A DNA stretch of 64,000 nucleotides. It comes from Prosapia bicincta. Lineage: Eukaryota; Arthropoda; Insecta; Hemiptera; Cercopidae. Positions 24,830-36,066 of the stretch are shown one piece after another. The notes under the pieces were generated by a model. It was not told the DNA's origin, ran no database searches, and was given only the letters and a program-made list of their open reading frames with translations. Every line of letters begins with the position of its first letter. Position 1 is the first letter of the stretch. Made by a program: the position numbers and the translations under genes. The stretch covers positions 635,889 to 699,888 of the forward strand of contig JBAIZL010000063.1 of the NCBI GenBank assembly GCA_036971475.1, in the 5' to 3' direction.

Positions 24830-26167
24830 TTAATTTATCATACTTCTATCAATAGCTAAGTCGGTATCTGATATACGAGACCTCAGATGGAACTTTCCTG
24901 GTGGGATACGCAGACGACATTGCTGCGATCATTATAGCGAGAAACCAAGAGCTCGCCCAATTGCGACTGGCCCAAGTAATGCGTCGTGTTAACAGCTGGA
25001 TGATGGAGCATGGTCTGCGCTTGGCTCTGGAAAAAACTGAGATTCTTCTGATGTCCAAGAGACACCTTACTCCTAGCTCTGAGATGCTCGTGGGAGAGGA
25101 AAAAATAGCGGTTAAAAATGCTATTAGGTACTTAGGTATCATGATTGATAGGAAGCTGAGCTTTCAAAATCATGTTAAATGCGCAGCTGAGAAAGCGATC
25201 AGAGTCACAACAGCTATGGGTAGGCTTCTGGCTAACGTTAGGGGCCCTACTCAGAGCAGACGCCGTCTTCTGGTATCCGTGGCGCAGTCTATAATGCTGT
25301 ACGGAGCGGAAATCTGGGCAGACACACTCAAAACCGAGAGGAATAAAAGGCGATTGGCCTCGGTGCAGAGAACAGGAGCACTAAGAGTGGTGTGTTCTTA
25401 TCGAACGGTCTCGGAATCGGCTGCTCTAGTGGGGGCAGGATTAATTCCAACTGATCAGCTGGCAATAGAGAAGAAGACAATTGCAGAGCGACGAAATAAT
25501 ATGAATGATAGAGATAACAAAAAGGAAGCGAGGAGGACGACGATGACCAAGTGGCAGGAAAGATGGTCTGTGGATCCCACCGGAAGATGGAGCCAGGTTA
25601 ATCAAAAACCTAACCAGTTGAACTAACAGGCAGCATGGAGAGGTAAACTTCACACTACACAGTTCTTAACAGGACACGGTTGCTTCTTGGTATATTTATA
25701 TAAAATGGGAAAGGTGAATAATCCAAATTGCTCTCATTGTGGTGAAAGATCACCCGACAACCCAGAACACACCTTCTTTATGTGCAGAAGGTGGCATCAA
25801 AGAGAAACTACGCTGGAAAGAACGTCGGGCCAATAGACCCGGACAATATTGTGGGCAGGATGCTGTATAGAGATAGCGACATATATCGAGAGCATACTGC
25901 GTACTAAAATGAGACAAGAAGATGGTCGAGGTCAAGATCAGTGACCAGGCCAAATACATTCAGTTTTAGAAATAGAAACCATTGGATTTAATAAAAAGCC
26001 TTCTGACCAGGAAGAATGTTAATATAGTGATACCCTGGTCAGATCTACAAAAGGTTGGAAAGGAGGAAGGGTTTAGTGGGTATTCGCCAGGAGTCCCACA
26101 TACCAGGTCTGCCAAGGCAGACTTGATGGTGCGTAAATGCACTCCAACATCTACAAAAAAAAAACAT
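24830..26167 (+). pseudogene. 5'-truncated R1-clade LINE (RT, C-terminal zinc motif)
   Basis: The open segment 24901-25626 starts inside the reverse transcriptase at the catalytic GYADDIAAII. It continues through the RT thumb (HGLRLALEKTEILLMSK; IRYLGIMIDRKLSFQNH) and ends in KWQERWSVDPTGRWSQ before a stop. In a later frame LTGHGCF is followed by a Cys-Cys-His-Cys zinc motif, CSHCGERSPDNPEHTFFMC (about 25729-25785). This order is typical of ORF2 C-termini in the R1 clade. A 3' UTR-like stretch ends in a poly(A) run at about 26153-26167. The endonuclease and most of the RT are missing, and stops occur, so it cannot move by itself. The ATG at 24901 is not a true start. Confidence 0.85.
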
Positions 26168-26420
26168 TAAAATTATGAATATTATCGTTATTATTATTAT
26201 ATTTGTATATTTTGTGTTTTATATTATTATCATCATAATCAATTATTACATTACATTATTATTATATTATTCTTGTTATTATAAATATATTATTATTATT
26301 ATTATTATTATCATTAGGGCCTACTATTATCAATAATGTTAATATTTTATTATTATTTTTATTACTAATAATAATCTATTATTATTATTGGTGTTGTTAT
26401 TGTTGTTATAAATAAATTGA
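26168..26420. repeat. (TTA)n-rich low-complexity tract
   Basis: A run of imperfect tta/att trinucleotides directly follows the LINE poly(A). It probably arose by expansion and decay of the A-rich tail. Confidence 0.85.
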
Positions 26421-26890
26421 AATAACAATGTTCACAGAAGGCTTAGAAAATCCTCATTACATGATTTGTAGGAGCCGAGACATCTATTATGTATTGCTAG
26501 GAAGAAACAAAAACCTCTTATTCTGAATAAATCCTGCCCGCAACCACTTGTGAGCAAAGTAGAGAATGGAGCCGTCATTATTGCGCCCACTGTATTTTAC
26601 CGCTAACATCTCCTTGTCTAAAATCGTTCTTCTTGCTTTTGATTGTCTAGTTGGAGCTTATCCTGATGCAGAGTTATTCTAGTAACACTTGCCAGTTTTA
26701 TCTACCGGGCATTGCCCTAAAAAACTGTAATGGGCGTTTTCCATCCCCGACTAAAGCCGGCCAATGTTTATTATAATTACGTTTATAATAATCAATCGGA
26801 GACATTTACTTAGTGATGATGATGGCTTTGTTATTAAAAGGCTTATGATACAAAAATTAATGACTGGAACTTATTATTATTTAGTTAGTT
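26421..26890. other. Unassigned, with GC-richer core (about 26520-26780)
   Basis: The core has gagccgtcattattgcgccc, ccgggcattgccc and ccgactaaagccggccaatg, followed by homeodomain-like words (ttataattacgtttataata). No frame is open. A conserved non-coding element is possible but not shown. Confidence 0.2.
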
Positions 26891-26895
26891 TATAC

Positions 26896-26992
26896 TCTGT
26901 TACTCTTATATTTACCGTGTAACATTTACTCTTATATTTACCGTGTAACATTTACTCTTATATTTACCGTGTAACATTTACTCTTATAATTA
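26896..26992. repeat. 26-bp tandem repeat, about 3.7 copies
   Basis: The unit is tttactcttatatttaccg plus tgtaaca. ccgtgtaaca recurs at 26915, 26941 and 26967. Copies are nearly identical. Confidence 0.95.
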
Positions 26993-27097
26993 ATCATTAG
27001 GGCAATAAAAATTTATCAATATATAAATTTGTCCTTGAATTATCTGTGCATGGTGATTTTACATATTTGTACAGCCTATCCACTAAGTTCATTTTAT

Positions 27098-27530
27098 CAG
27101 TACAATTAAATTGCTTTAGAATTATATAACAATATATACATTTTTAATTTAGCCTCTAATATTTAGGGTATTTTTATTTATTCTGATTGCTGTATACACA
27201 ATTTTTTTAATTAAAAAAAAACTGTATTTTTTTTTATTAAATAGCTTTAGAATTATAAGACATTATATACATTTTTAATTTAGTTTCTAATATTTAGGGT
27301 ATTTTTATTTATTCTGATTGCTGTATACACAATTTTTTAAATTAAAAAAACAGTATTTTTTTTATTAAATAGCTTTAGAATTATATGACAATATATACAT
27401 TTTTAATTTAGCCTCTAATATTTAGGGTATTTTTATTTATTCTGATTGCTGTATACACAATTTTTTAAATTAAAAAAAAACATTATTTTTTTTTTATTAA
27501 ATAGCTTTAGAATTATATGACAATATATAT
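27098..27530. repeat. ~130-bp tandem repeat, 3 copies plus part of a fourth
   Basis: gctttagaattata recurs at 27113, 27244, 27372 and 27504. Each unit carries tttttaatttagcctctaat, tctgattgctgtatacacaa and an A/T homopolymer pair whose lengths differ between copies. Confidence 0.95.
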
Positions 27531-28360
27531 TTTATTCACTAGGCTCACGAGACTAACTATATGTTTTTAATCTTTTATGAAAAGAAATAGAAAATATGTT
27601 TATATATGTGTCTAAATAAATAATATAATAAGGATTATATAAGGATATAAGATTATAAGGATAAATAGACCAGTATGAGTTCACGTCGAACAATTAATTC
27701 TGTGAGATAAGGATTTGAGAGTTAAAGCGAGAAATATACTTAAAACGTCTGTAAATACAGAAAATTATTCAGAAATAATATCTCATGAAACTATTTTTCA
27801 AATAACTCCTTTACGTACGGTGAACAAAACGAGAGATTAAATCATTGCTCCACGTCACGCTATTTCTGAAACGTAAACCTTATACAACATATGATTTCAT
27901 GTATTAGCTGATTTTGTGTTATAGATTATGTTGTAGAACAGCCTTTTTACACGTAGAATATTATTAAATAGTTTCGATCAGTAATAAATATATTAATTTA
28001 TTTAAATTTTGATAAATCTTGATACAAATATTTCAATACGACGAGTAATGTATTTTTAATCCAATTTTTCAAAGAAAAACCTTTTTATGCTCGACTTATA
28101 CTTTTTAAAGAACTTATTTTAATTGTTGTTAAAAAAATCTGTATTTAGTAAACATCTAATAAAGGTTTTTACGCACATTATTTTATTATCAATTACAGTA
28201 ATTATTATTCTTTATTAAATACGTCAAATAAAGATGTAAAAATTGAGTCAATCAATTATAATGAATAATGTCTAGTACAATCAGAATAACCAAACCTAAA
28301 CAACAGTATGTTTTATCGCATACTTATACATTAATAAAAAGGTACTGGTAAGAACTTTTA
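27531..28360. other. AT-rich non-coding DNA
   Basis: Nothing recognisable. Confidence 0.4.
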
Positions 28361-28362
28361 TC

Positions 28363-28996
28363 TTGATGTCTGGAGAATTTTTGTTTATTCAATGTTTTAA
28401 TTTGTTAAAAAAAACACAAAAAACAACAAATAGACTACATATCTCTCATCTACCACACCAAAAACACACACAAAATAGCCTCCACATTAAAAAAACTCCA
28501 TTACCAAATATCCTACAAAACAACAAACACTTTAAGACAACAGGTATAACCTTTTCAAAAAGAAACTGACAAATACAAACTCTCAGGTATTTACAAATAA
28601 ACATGTAACGATTGTCCCAACTATTACATCGGCCAAACCGACAGGTCATTCTATACAAGCTTGGAAGAACACATTACCCAAAAAAAACAAACAAATCCTA
28701 AATCCAGCTACGAAAAAAACCTAAAAAACACCCAACACACATACACCGACATACACACTAATTTAAATGTTCTACACACATTAAAACAAAGTAAAAAACT
28801 AACAACCTTAAAAAAATATGAAATCTACAAACACTACGCAACGGATAAAGAAAACGTATTAAATGATCACTCACACTTTGAAGCAAACAGGCTTTTCTAT
28901 TATATGACAACTCAAACAACCCACCAATTCCACAATCATAAATCCATTCCTATTACAGCCTTTACAACTAACCGATGTCGTCCAATAGAGGGTTAG
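28363..28996 (+). pseudogene. Second Penelope-like element: GIY-YIG remnant
   Basis: On the plus strand a broken frame reads ISYKTTNTL, then DKYKLSGIYK, a stop codon (about 28594), then TCNDCPNYYIGQTDRSFYTS and LEEHI. GIY, the Cys pair, YIGQT-x-RS and the EH pair are the signature of the Penelope-like GIY-YIG endonuclease. The open frame 28661-28996 continues through a Lys/Thr/Asn-rich C-terminal domain (LKKYEIYKHYATDK and on) to a stop. Only the 3' end of the element is present. It differs clearly from the minus-strand copy at 23-24 kb (here GIY, YIGQT; there YLGET), so two families are represented. The strand is very A-rich. Confidence 0.82.
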
Positions 28997-29830
28997 CTTC
29001 GTAAAAGGAACGAATGTTTTGAAACACGTCAGCAAGTAAGCAAATACGTATTACCAAATACTTACGTAAGCAAATACTTCGTTAAGTATTTTTAAAATTA
29101 GTTTAATTTGATTGTTTATTTAATAGTTTTCTACAATATAATGTTTACTACTATTTAAATTTACATATATATATATAAACAACTATAACCTGAGCAGCCA
29201 GGTGCGAGCATCGCTACAGCCTGAGACTTTAACGCCTACCGGAGGAAGAACTTATTAAAACGTATGAAGTGGGACGTCTTGTTTGCCGAACAGGAATTAT
29301 GAATGAATTATCCGACGCAATTAAGAAGAAAGTTCAACGCATATTAAATTAATCAAAATAATGTCACTATACTTATTTAATTTGTGCCAAACCAGTTTCG
29401 CATTAGTAACGTCGGTACCGCTTTGTAGCAGTAGAAATATTTGCAAGTACTCGCATACATTAGTTCTACAAATACTTAACAGATGTATATATCTGTACGG
29501 CAGAATTTACATTGTAGGCTTTCTACTTTCTCCACTGTTTTGGCCTTAAAGGAAATTGTTACGCTTGTAAGTAAAATACCAAGATTACTAGAATTTTCTT
29601 TATTCTGTAAATATTACATTTATTAGCTTTAAAATAAACGGAATTTAAACATGCAAAATGTGATTCTATATATTCACTAGACAAGACGTAAAATAGAATT
29701 GAAGTGGTAGATTACAAATGAAGTCGATGGCAATAATTTTGTTTCTGTAGACTGTGAAGTGGCAGGTGTATATTAGAAGATGGACGTTTTCTATAGAAAC
29801 AAACTTAATGATTAATAGAATCTTATAAAA

Positions 29831-29872
<42 letters not shown>

Positions 29873-31469
29873 TATCTTACTAAAAACACATTTTACTCAT
29901 AAAATGACTCTACCAATTGAGCCACTTTATGGGGGAAATTTGTTTATTTCAAAAACGTGACAATTAAATTTGATCTTTAAAAATTATCTAGGATCGAAAT
30001 AAACAGCTGTTGCAATATTTTAAATATGAAATAGTAGGGATTTTGCTTGTTTATTTCGTGTTATTGAAGTATTATTGTACCAAAACAAAGGGGGTTTCAC
30101 GAAATGAAACAATTAGCCAATTAGACAATAAGTTTTTATTTTGGGTAAAAATATAAATCTTTTTCTAAAAAAAAATGTTTGATTTAAATTAAATAGTGGA
30201 TTCTCCAACAAGCTAACCTCAAATTTTGGTATGTATTGCATAGATGTATTAGCAATAATTTTATATCCGTCTAAGATTTGTCAGTACCACTGGCATTATG
30301 TTTTTATGCAAGATGTTTCATATTACGTTTTTTATCATTAAACAGTTCAAAATGTTTTATTTCATCAATTTGGGAATTATATTTACAAGTTTATTATAGT
30401 GAACTGAGTAAAATAATAACGTCAGTACTAAGAAGGTTTTATACATACAGTGCAATAACCGCTGAAAGTTACAGCATAAAATAATTTACAACTTTATCAA
30501 AAAAAATGGATCAATCACAGAAAAGGGCATGTTTTTACAAAAGGTTAATTTAAAACCTGTAGAAAATTGTAATGTAGATAGGGTTAATAAGATAACGGTA
30601 AAATAATTATCTCTAAATGTAATTTCTTTGAATGAACTCGTGAGCAATTATAAGGTGTTAGAAGTACAAAAACCCAATTAAACTTTAAATACTCTAACTT
30701 AATTGAAAGCAAAAACCTACATGGTTTTAATTAAATATATATTTTGTTCAACATTTCAAATGAGTTTCTGAATAGAAAATAAGAGCATTCAAGTGTGTGG
30801 AAGTGAGCACGGCGGTTACAAACGCCAATTTTATATTCAGGTCAAACTAAGTCGTGTGTGTCATTATGAGGCAGTCCTAATATATTGATGTAGGCCTATT
30901 ATTTAAAGAAACAATCTAACAACATTCTATTGTACAGAGAAATAGTCATATCTTAGGGAAAATCATCTAAAACAAAACGCTGTACGGAGAGCCATTAAAA
31001 AATTGTGGGAAAAATAATTAAGCCTACAATAATATTTTTGTATAACGAAAAATTTAGGAAATACTGGGTTATATTGCGTGTGTATGTGTGTGTAGGGTTT
31101 TTTTAATTTTTTTTTTTATTGTATAGGTTGGAGTAAAAAAGGGGGATTTGACCTTTGATAATATAAACCCTGCAACAGCAAAAATCAATCATCATGACAT
31201 GAAGGCTAGGCACGGGGTTTTGGCTGTTCAGCATTATTTCATGACTACAGACTCTAACTGTAGCCTAAAACCAAAAACCTCCAACTCTAACTTCTTTCAA
31301 TCATTCTTTGTTGTCCCCTGGGATCAAAGTTAGGCATTGCTTCAGGAGGCGACCAACACTTTACGTGTTCATTTGGCTTCTTATTTTTCAATTCTTATAA
31401 CATAATCATCAATATGAAATTTGCAATATAAATTCACATCTTTTCAGTTTTTAGCATAGTAGATATCAT
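28997..31469. other. AT-rich non-coding stretch
   Basis: No gene supported. It contains an (at)n run at about 29834-29868. Short frames at 29361-29549, 30278-30484 and 31148-31333 have no coding signals. Confidence 0.4.
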
Positions 31470-31862
31470 GTTTTGTTCATTAATGGTAATACTCAGGCAG
31501 GCGTTTATTTGTTGTCGCTTTTCGTTCCAATGCTCACAGTAGAACAATGTATGCCTCGCGTCATCGTTTGAGCTTTCGCAAAACTCACATTGAGCTCTGT
31601 CACGTAAATTAAATCTAAGAAAGAATTCACCAAAACATCTGTGCCCAGGGAGCGCTTGTTTAAGATATTAGTTCAATTCTCCATGCCCTCCTTTTATCCA
31701 TGATTTCAGACAGGGAATTAAGCAGTATGTCCATCTGCCAGTGCTGGAGTCATTCCACCCGATTGCCATCGCTTTAATAGGCGTTATCTAGAAGATTGCT
31801 TAGCTATTTTCCTTGCACGTTTACTTTCTTGTTCCTTCAACTTGCCTAATGTAGGAACTATT
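31470..31862 (-). pseudogene. R1-clade LINE C-terminal remnant
   Basis: Read on the minus strand, fragments appear in the order EQESKRARKIAKQ, then WQSGWNDSSTGRWTYCLIP, then LPGHRCFGEFFLRFNLRD, then CEFCESSNDDARHTLFYC followed by W..KR. This is the WQ..W...GRWT...LIP / GH.F / C-x2-C...H-x4-C order of R1-clade ORF2 C-termini, the same part seen on the plus strand at 25.5-25.8 kb. A stop and a frame break make it dead. It ends against the (GT)n tract at 31879, which may be secondary. Confidence 0.8.
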
Positions 31863-31878
31863 AGATTATATTGCGCGC

Positions 31879-31879
31879 A

Positions 31880-31913
<34 letters not shown>

Positions 31914-31949
31914 TGTGTGTGTGCGCGTGCGTGTGTGTGTGTGTGTGTA

Positions 31950-32008
<59 letters not shown>
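31879..32008. repeat. (GT)n microsatellite
   Basis: About 130 bases of gt with a few substitutions (ttgt, gcgcgtgcg, gtatgt). Long Cys/Val and Thr/His frames over it are artefacts. Confidence 0.97.
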
Positions 32009-32330
32009 TGCAACGGACCAGGCCAGCGCCTACTCGCGGCACCGTGCCATCAACCCCACCGTCGACCAGCACGCGCGCGCAAGCCCGCCCACCAACGCCC
32101 GTTGCAGAGCAAGAATTTTGAAACGAGCCGCTCGCAGCAAAAACCACGAACGCTGTGCAATGCTCGCCAAAATCTGCCAGAGAACAAGTCACTGGACTTA
32201 AAAAAGAAAAAACCTAACTTGCTGCGGATTCTACCCTTAACGGGTAAGTCGTCCCGGGGGATGGGTTCTTTTGAAAGACATCTAAACGGCGAAATGACCA
32301 TATCAACTGTAGTAGAGTGTAAGAAACTTG
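32009..32330. other. GC- and CpG-rich island, unassigned
   Basis: About 220 bases of high GC (cagcacgcgcgcgcaagcccgcccacc and similar) are open in several frames on both strands, with no recognised product. On the minus strand a polypyrimidine tract and ttctctggcag (about 32173-32183) make a fair splice acceptor, and the frame after it (from LADFGEHCTAF) is open to the microsatellite. An exon or promoter island is possible. Confidence 0.25.
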
Positions 32331-33289
32331 TTTAAAATAATACTCAGTTTGTTTGCAAGTTAGTTAAAAAATATTTATTTTTTAATTTTAAAAATTTAAA
32401 ATTTAATATTACAATGCACAGTCTGCAATTTATTTGACAAAAAAAAAATCCTTTGTGTTGGTTCTTAACACAGTTAAGAAACCAACTCTGCTTATTTTAG
32501 TTGACATTTAAATTTAATTTAAGAATTTACGATTTTAATTTTCTTTCATTCAGAGTATGCCAAAGCGTAAAACTTCGCTCTACTTGACGGTCAATCTTAC
32601 TTGTCGGAAATATAACCCTTTACAACTTGTCATAATTTTATTTCATTATCCCAGGTTCTCAACCTTGCGATTTTAAACGTCAATATATGGTTTTGTTTAC
32701 TTAACTTTTTACTGAAAATTTTAATTGTTACAAATTACAAATATTCGTTGATTCAAGCAAAGCCTTACTTTTCAACACACTCCGAAAGATCCCTACTTTT
32801 CACATTTTGTTCAATTTATTTAAACTTTCTAAACACACTACTTTATTTATGGCCATATTTTACATAGCCATTTAAATGATATAATCTTTTCTATATCTTT
32901 ATCGAATTTAAAATGAGCAATTTAAAATTCAAATTCTATTTACTTTAGCAGGTAAAATTTCAATCAATTTTACCAAACAACCTAAAAGCAATTTCATAAA
33001 ACATATCAAATTATATAAAAACCAATTATGAAGTACATACTGAAACAAAAATTACATATAAAACATATAGCCATATCTCCTACAAGATTATCAAAATATT
33101 TACTGAACATCAAATCATAATTTATAAAAATTGTTAAAACATCTGCTGAATAAATTCAAACACCTTCCCATATTGAAATTATAATATTTAAATACATATT
33201 TTAATAAAAATGTTTACTGAAACATATTTCAAACCTTTTTCAAACATATCTTCACTCATTTACAAAATCTACAAATTTATTTATATTCA

Positions 33290-33680
33290 TTTAACCCTTT
33301 GATTAGTAAATATTTAACCCTTTGATTACTCTTTGATTAACCCTTTCGGCATGAAAATTCACATAATGAAATTTATTTATATTTATTAAAACCTAGTTAC
33401 ACCCTTTTGAACTGATCCTTGATCATTTACAAAGAAATTTACAAATTTTAAAATTTATTTAACCCTTTTTATATAAAATAAAAAACCCTTTAGTTATCAT
33501 TTGGTTAACCCTTTCTTCATTAAAATTTTAAATACTGAAGTCTTGTTTACAACTTATTTAATCATAGTTAAAACCTTTTAATGTAAAATATGTAACCCTT
33601 TGGTTATCATTTGAATTAACCCTTTCTTCATGACAATTATGCATACTGAAGTTTAATTAAAATTTATTTAAAATTTATTA
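33290..33680. repeat. Degenerate ~120-bp repeat with 'aaccctttgnttatc'
   Basis: The phrase 'ttaaccctttgattactc..ttgattaaccctttc..catgaaaatt' recurs at about 33310, 33485 and 33595, followed each time by 'aatactgaag'-like words. Copies are diverged and unequal in length. Confidence 0.7.
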
Positions 33681-34690
33681 ATGCAATTTCTGAAGGAAAT
33701 TGCTATTTAATAAATTTTTAGTAACCTTTGCTAAATGGCTACAAGCCCATTTGCCTTTATTATAGAACTTACATTTTTTAAACCAATTTGCAAAGATTTC
33801 AATTTTCTTTCTAAGTTACTCTACCACCAAGATATTATTTTAAATACACATAAATCATGAAATAAACAATATATATATATACTTATAATTCAAAAAGGAA
33901 AACTTATATTAACATATTAATTTGGTTAGCTAGACCCACTTACAAATTTAAAATCTCTTGTTTAACTTAACCCTTTTATTGTACCTTTTAAAAATTTAAA
34001 ATCTACCCATATTAAAATCATTTCCCTTTATTCTTACTCCAACCTTGGTTTGATTCAATTTATTTTATACACATATATAAATTCACCCTTTTCTAAATAA
34101 AATCAAAAGTTTAAAGTAGACAACTTCAATTTGATATAATCCTTGTTTATTTTAAATGAAAGCAATTTATGTCAATTTGTTTCATATGGAAAAACGTCGT
34201 AATGACTCCTTCTAAATAAAATAACAATTTAGTTTAATTTAATTATTTGAAATAACACTCCTGTTTATAGGAGTACCTGAAACTAAGGCATAGCCTTCCA
34301 ATCAGCTGTTGTAAACAATGGCCTTTTGTCCGCCATCTTGGATATTTACTTTTAGCAAATTATATTTAACTTTATTTCAACACATCTTTTATTTAAATTC
34401 TTTACACCTTTCTAAGATTTTAACTCTTTAATTAATTTAAAACCCTTTATTTGATTTGTTTATCTAAAACACTTTCCCTTTACATAAGTTCTAATCTAAA
34501 ATTTCTATTTCCCTTACATTCATAAAATACAACATAATTTCTGCATTTATGGCATCGCCATCTTGAAACCCCCCACTCTTTAAAACAAAGCCACCAGCAT
34601 TTACTTGTAAAATTTAAAGTTTACTGTTAATGATTTGAAAATTTATTTAAATTTTATAACATTTTCCCAATTTAGAAAAAATTCTTCAAA

Positions 34691-34882
34691 TTAAAATTTT
34701 AATTTGCAAAGGGAAAACAATTTAGATCTGACCTGATTCCACACAAAGCATGGCTTGCCTCTCTTCTCCCTCTCTTCTCCGTCTCTCCCTTTGTTCTCCA
34801 ACGGGGTGGGGAAAATCCGGCTTGGCTGTTGCTTTGCTTCCACGTAAGAATACTTGGATGACTTCCCACGCGTTGCCGCCAT
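34691..34882 (-). CDS. Possible first coding exon with TISU-like start
   Basis: On the minus strand aaagATGGCGGC at the start (34882) matches 11 of 12 positions of the TISU initiator (SAASATGGCGGC). The frame reads MAATRGKSSKYSYVEAKQ, then a Lys/Glu/Arg-rich part (NKGRDGEEREKRGK) and CFVWNQ. At that point there is a possible donor (atcag|gtcaga, exon end about 34731). Unspliced, the frame continues to a stop at 34691. Upstream sequence on this strand (34.9-35.65 kb) is CpG-rich. I do not recognise the peptide. A repeat-borne frame or chance remains possible. Confidence 0.3.
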   Translation of the reverse strand: MAATRGKSSKYSYVEAKQQPSRIFPTPLENKGRDGEEREKRGKPCFVWNQVRSKLFSLCKLKF

Positions 34883-35260
34883 CTTTGAAATCCTCCATCC
34901 CTTTGTGTGTCTGCTAGGCCTCAGGTAGATCAGCTCGCTTCACCCTTTGGTTGAAATCCTTCCATCTTCTTTCTTCGATGCCATTCGCACCTCTTTTAAA
35001 TTTAAACAGTTACCAGTGAAATTTTAGCTTTAAGCCCTTCTTTTAACACAGTTCTTGGGCATTTCTTAACACAGAAAAGAAATAGAAAAATCTTTTAAAA
35101 ACGTTTATCAATTTAGTTAGATTTTGTTTAACTTTGTTAGAAATTTAGACTCACACTTTTAAAACTGTTTGCTAGGTTACACTGTTCACATCGCCTTGTC
35201 TTTCTAGTAAGGCTGTAACACACACATTTAACGACGCTCGCACATAATTTGATGGAAATT

Positions 35261-35645
35261 TATGGAAACCTCTTTCGCAGCGATCTTGAAATGCGAAAGG
35301 GCCCCATACGAAACTACAGCGTCACGACATCTCAACGAAACAAACTTTCCCTAGCCACTCATAGTTTTTGAACTATTGACGGTAACAAAACTATTGTTCA
35401 TTGTTTTACCGGAGCTACGCCCGACACCGACCTTACCCTTCGAGAGTCCTGGTTTAGCTGGGGCTTCAAAAGACGCTTGGCCTGCTCAACCCGGGAAAAC
35501 ACCCCCACCTGCAGTCCGTTCCCACGAGTTGACAACCAATAAGGATCTTAAATCGATGTCGCCTGATCGGCGCGCGCACTTCTTTTGTACTAGTGCGTAA
35601 CGGCTCGCAAAATTGATAGACCGATCGATTTAATCCATTTTTTCG
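35261..35645. promoter_or_regulatory. CpG-rich block, possible promoter
   Basis: CG-dense sequence (for example tcggcgcgcgcacttc and gatagaccgatcgattt) borders the G-poor block. If the start at 34882 is real, this would lie a few hundred bases upstream of it on the minus strand. A 74-codon plus-strand frame (35376-35600) also crosses it and is Pro/Ala-rich without known features. Regulatory role is inferred from composition. Confidence 0.25.
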
Positions 35646-35913
35646 ATCAAGCCGTATAACTCTTTAAGGGTGCTTCTGATGGAATTTTATTATTCTTTAA
35701 TTTTGATTTTTCTCGTCTTGCTTTATCTCTGGAAATGTCGATGGTAACTCTAGGCCAATTTTGACCATCTTCCCCTTGCAAACGGCCTTAAATTTAAGTT
35801 TCAAACCCTTCCCACGGTGGCTTGGTTGGTTTTACTTACATGAACTTTAGACTCTTTATGTTTTACATGTTATCTTTTTGCGGCATGTATTCCAAGAGAA
35901 TATTGCCCGCCGC

Positions 35914-35918
<5 letters not shown>

Positions 35919-35968
<50 letters not shown>

Positions 35969-36066
35969 TACTCAATTACGTAAAAGGTATTGAATCCCTT
36001 AAGCTGACATTTTACTTAGACATTCTTAGGGTCTCTGGTTAACACATAGGCCTACTTTTATTTAGA
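35919..36066 (+). repeat. Dispersed repeat family B, copy 2 (GT-anchored)
   Basis: (gt)n followed by tactcaattacgtaaaa, ...gctgacattttac.t.gacattctta, and ggttaacacataggcctac. It is colinear with 10804-10925. Confidence 0.8.

Larger units (their letters stand above)
32340..35260. other. G-poor, strand-asymmetric block
   Basis: Over nearly 3 kb the plus strand is rich in a, t and ccctttt-type words but strikingly poor in g, unlike both flanks. It includes a hairpin (gttcttaacacagttaagaa, about 32461-32480) and a degenerate repeat at 33290-33680. The skew may mark a single large element or a transcribed intron of a minus-strand unit. No coding domain was found. Confidence 0.35.

Noticed and set aside
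24849..25653. Minus-strand frames across the R1-type fragment
   Set aside because: Antisense shadows; the plus-strand RT signature is decisive.
31842..32335. Cys/Val or Thr/His frames of 80-154 codons
   Set aside because: They start in the (GT)n tract and run into a GC-rich island that is open in several frames.
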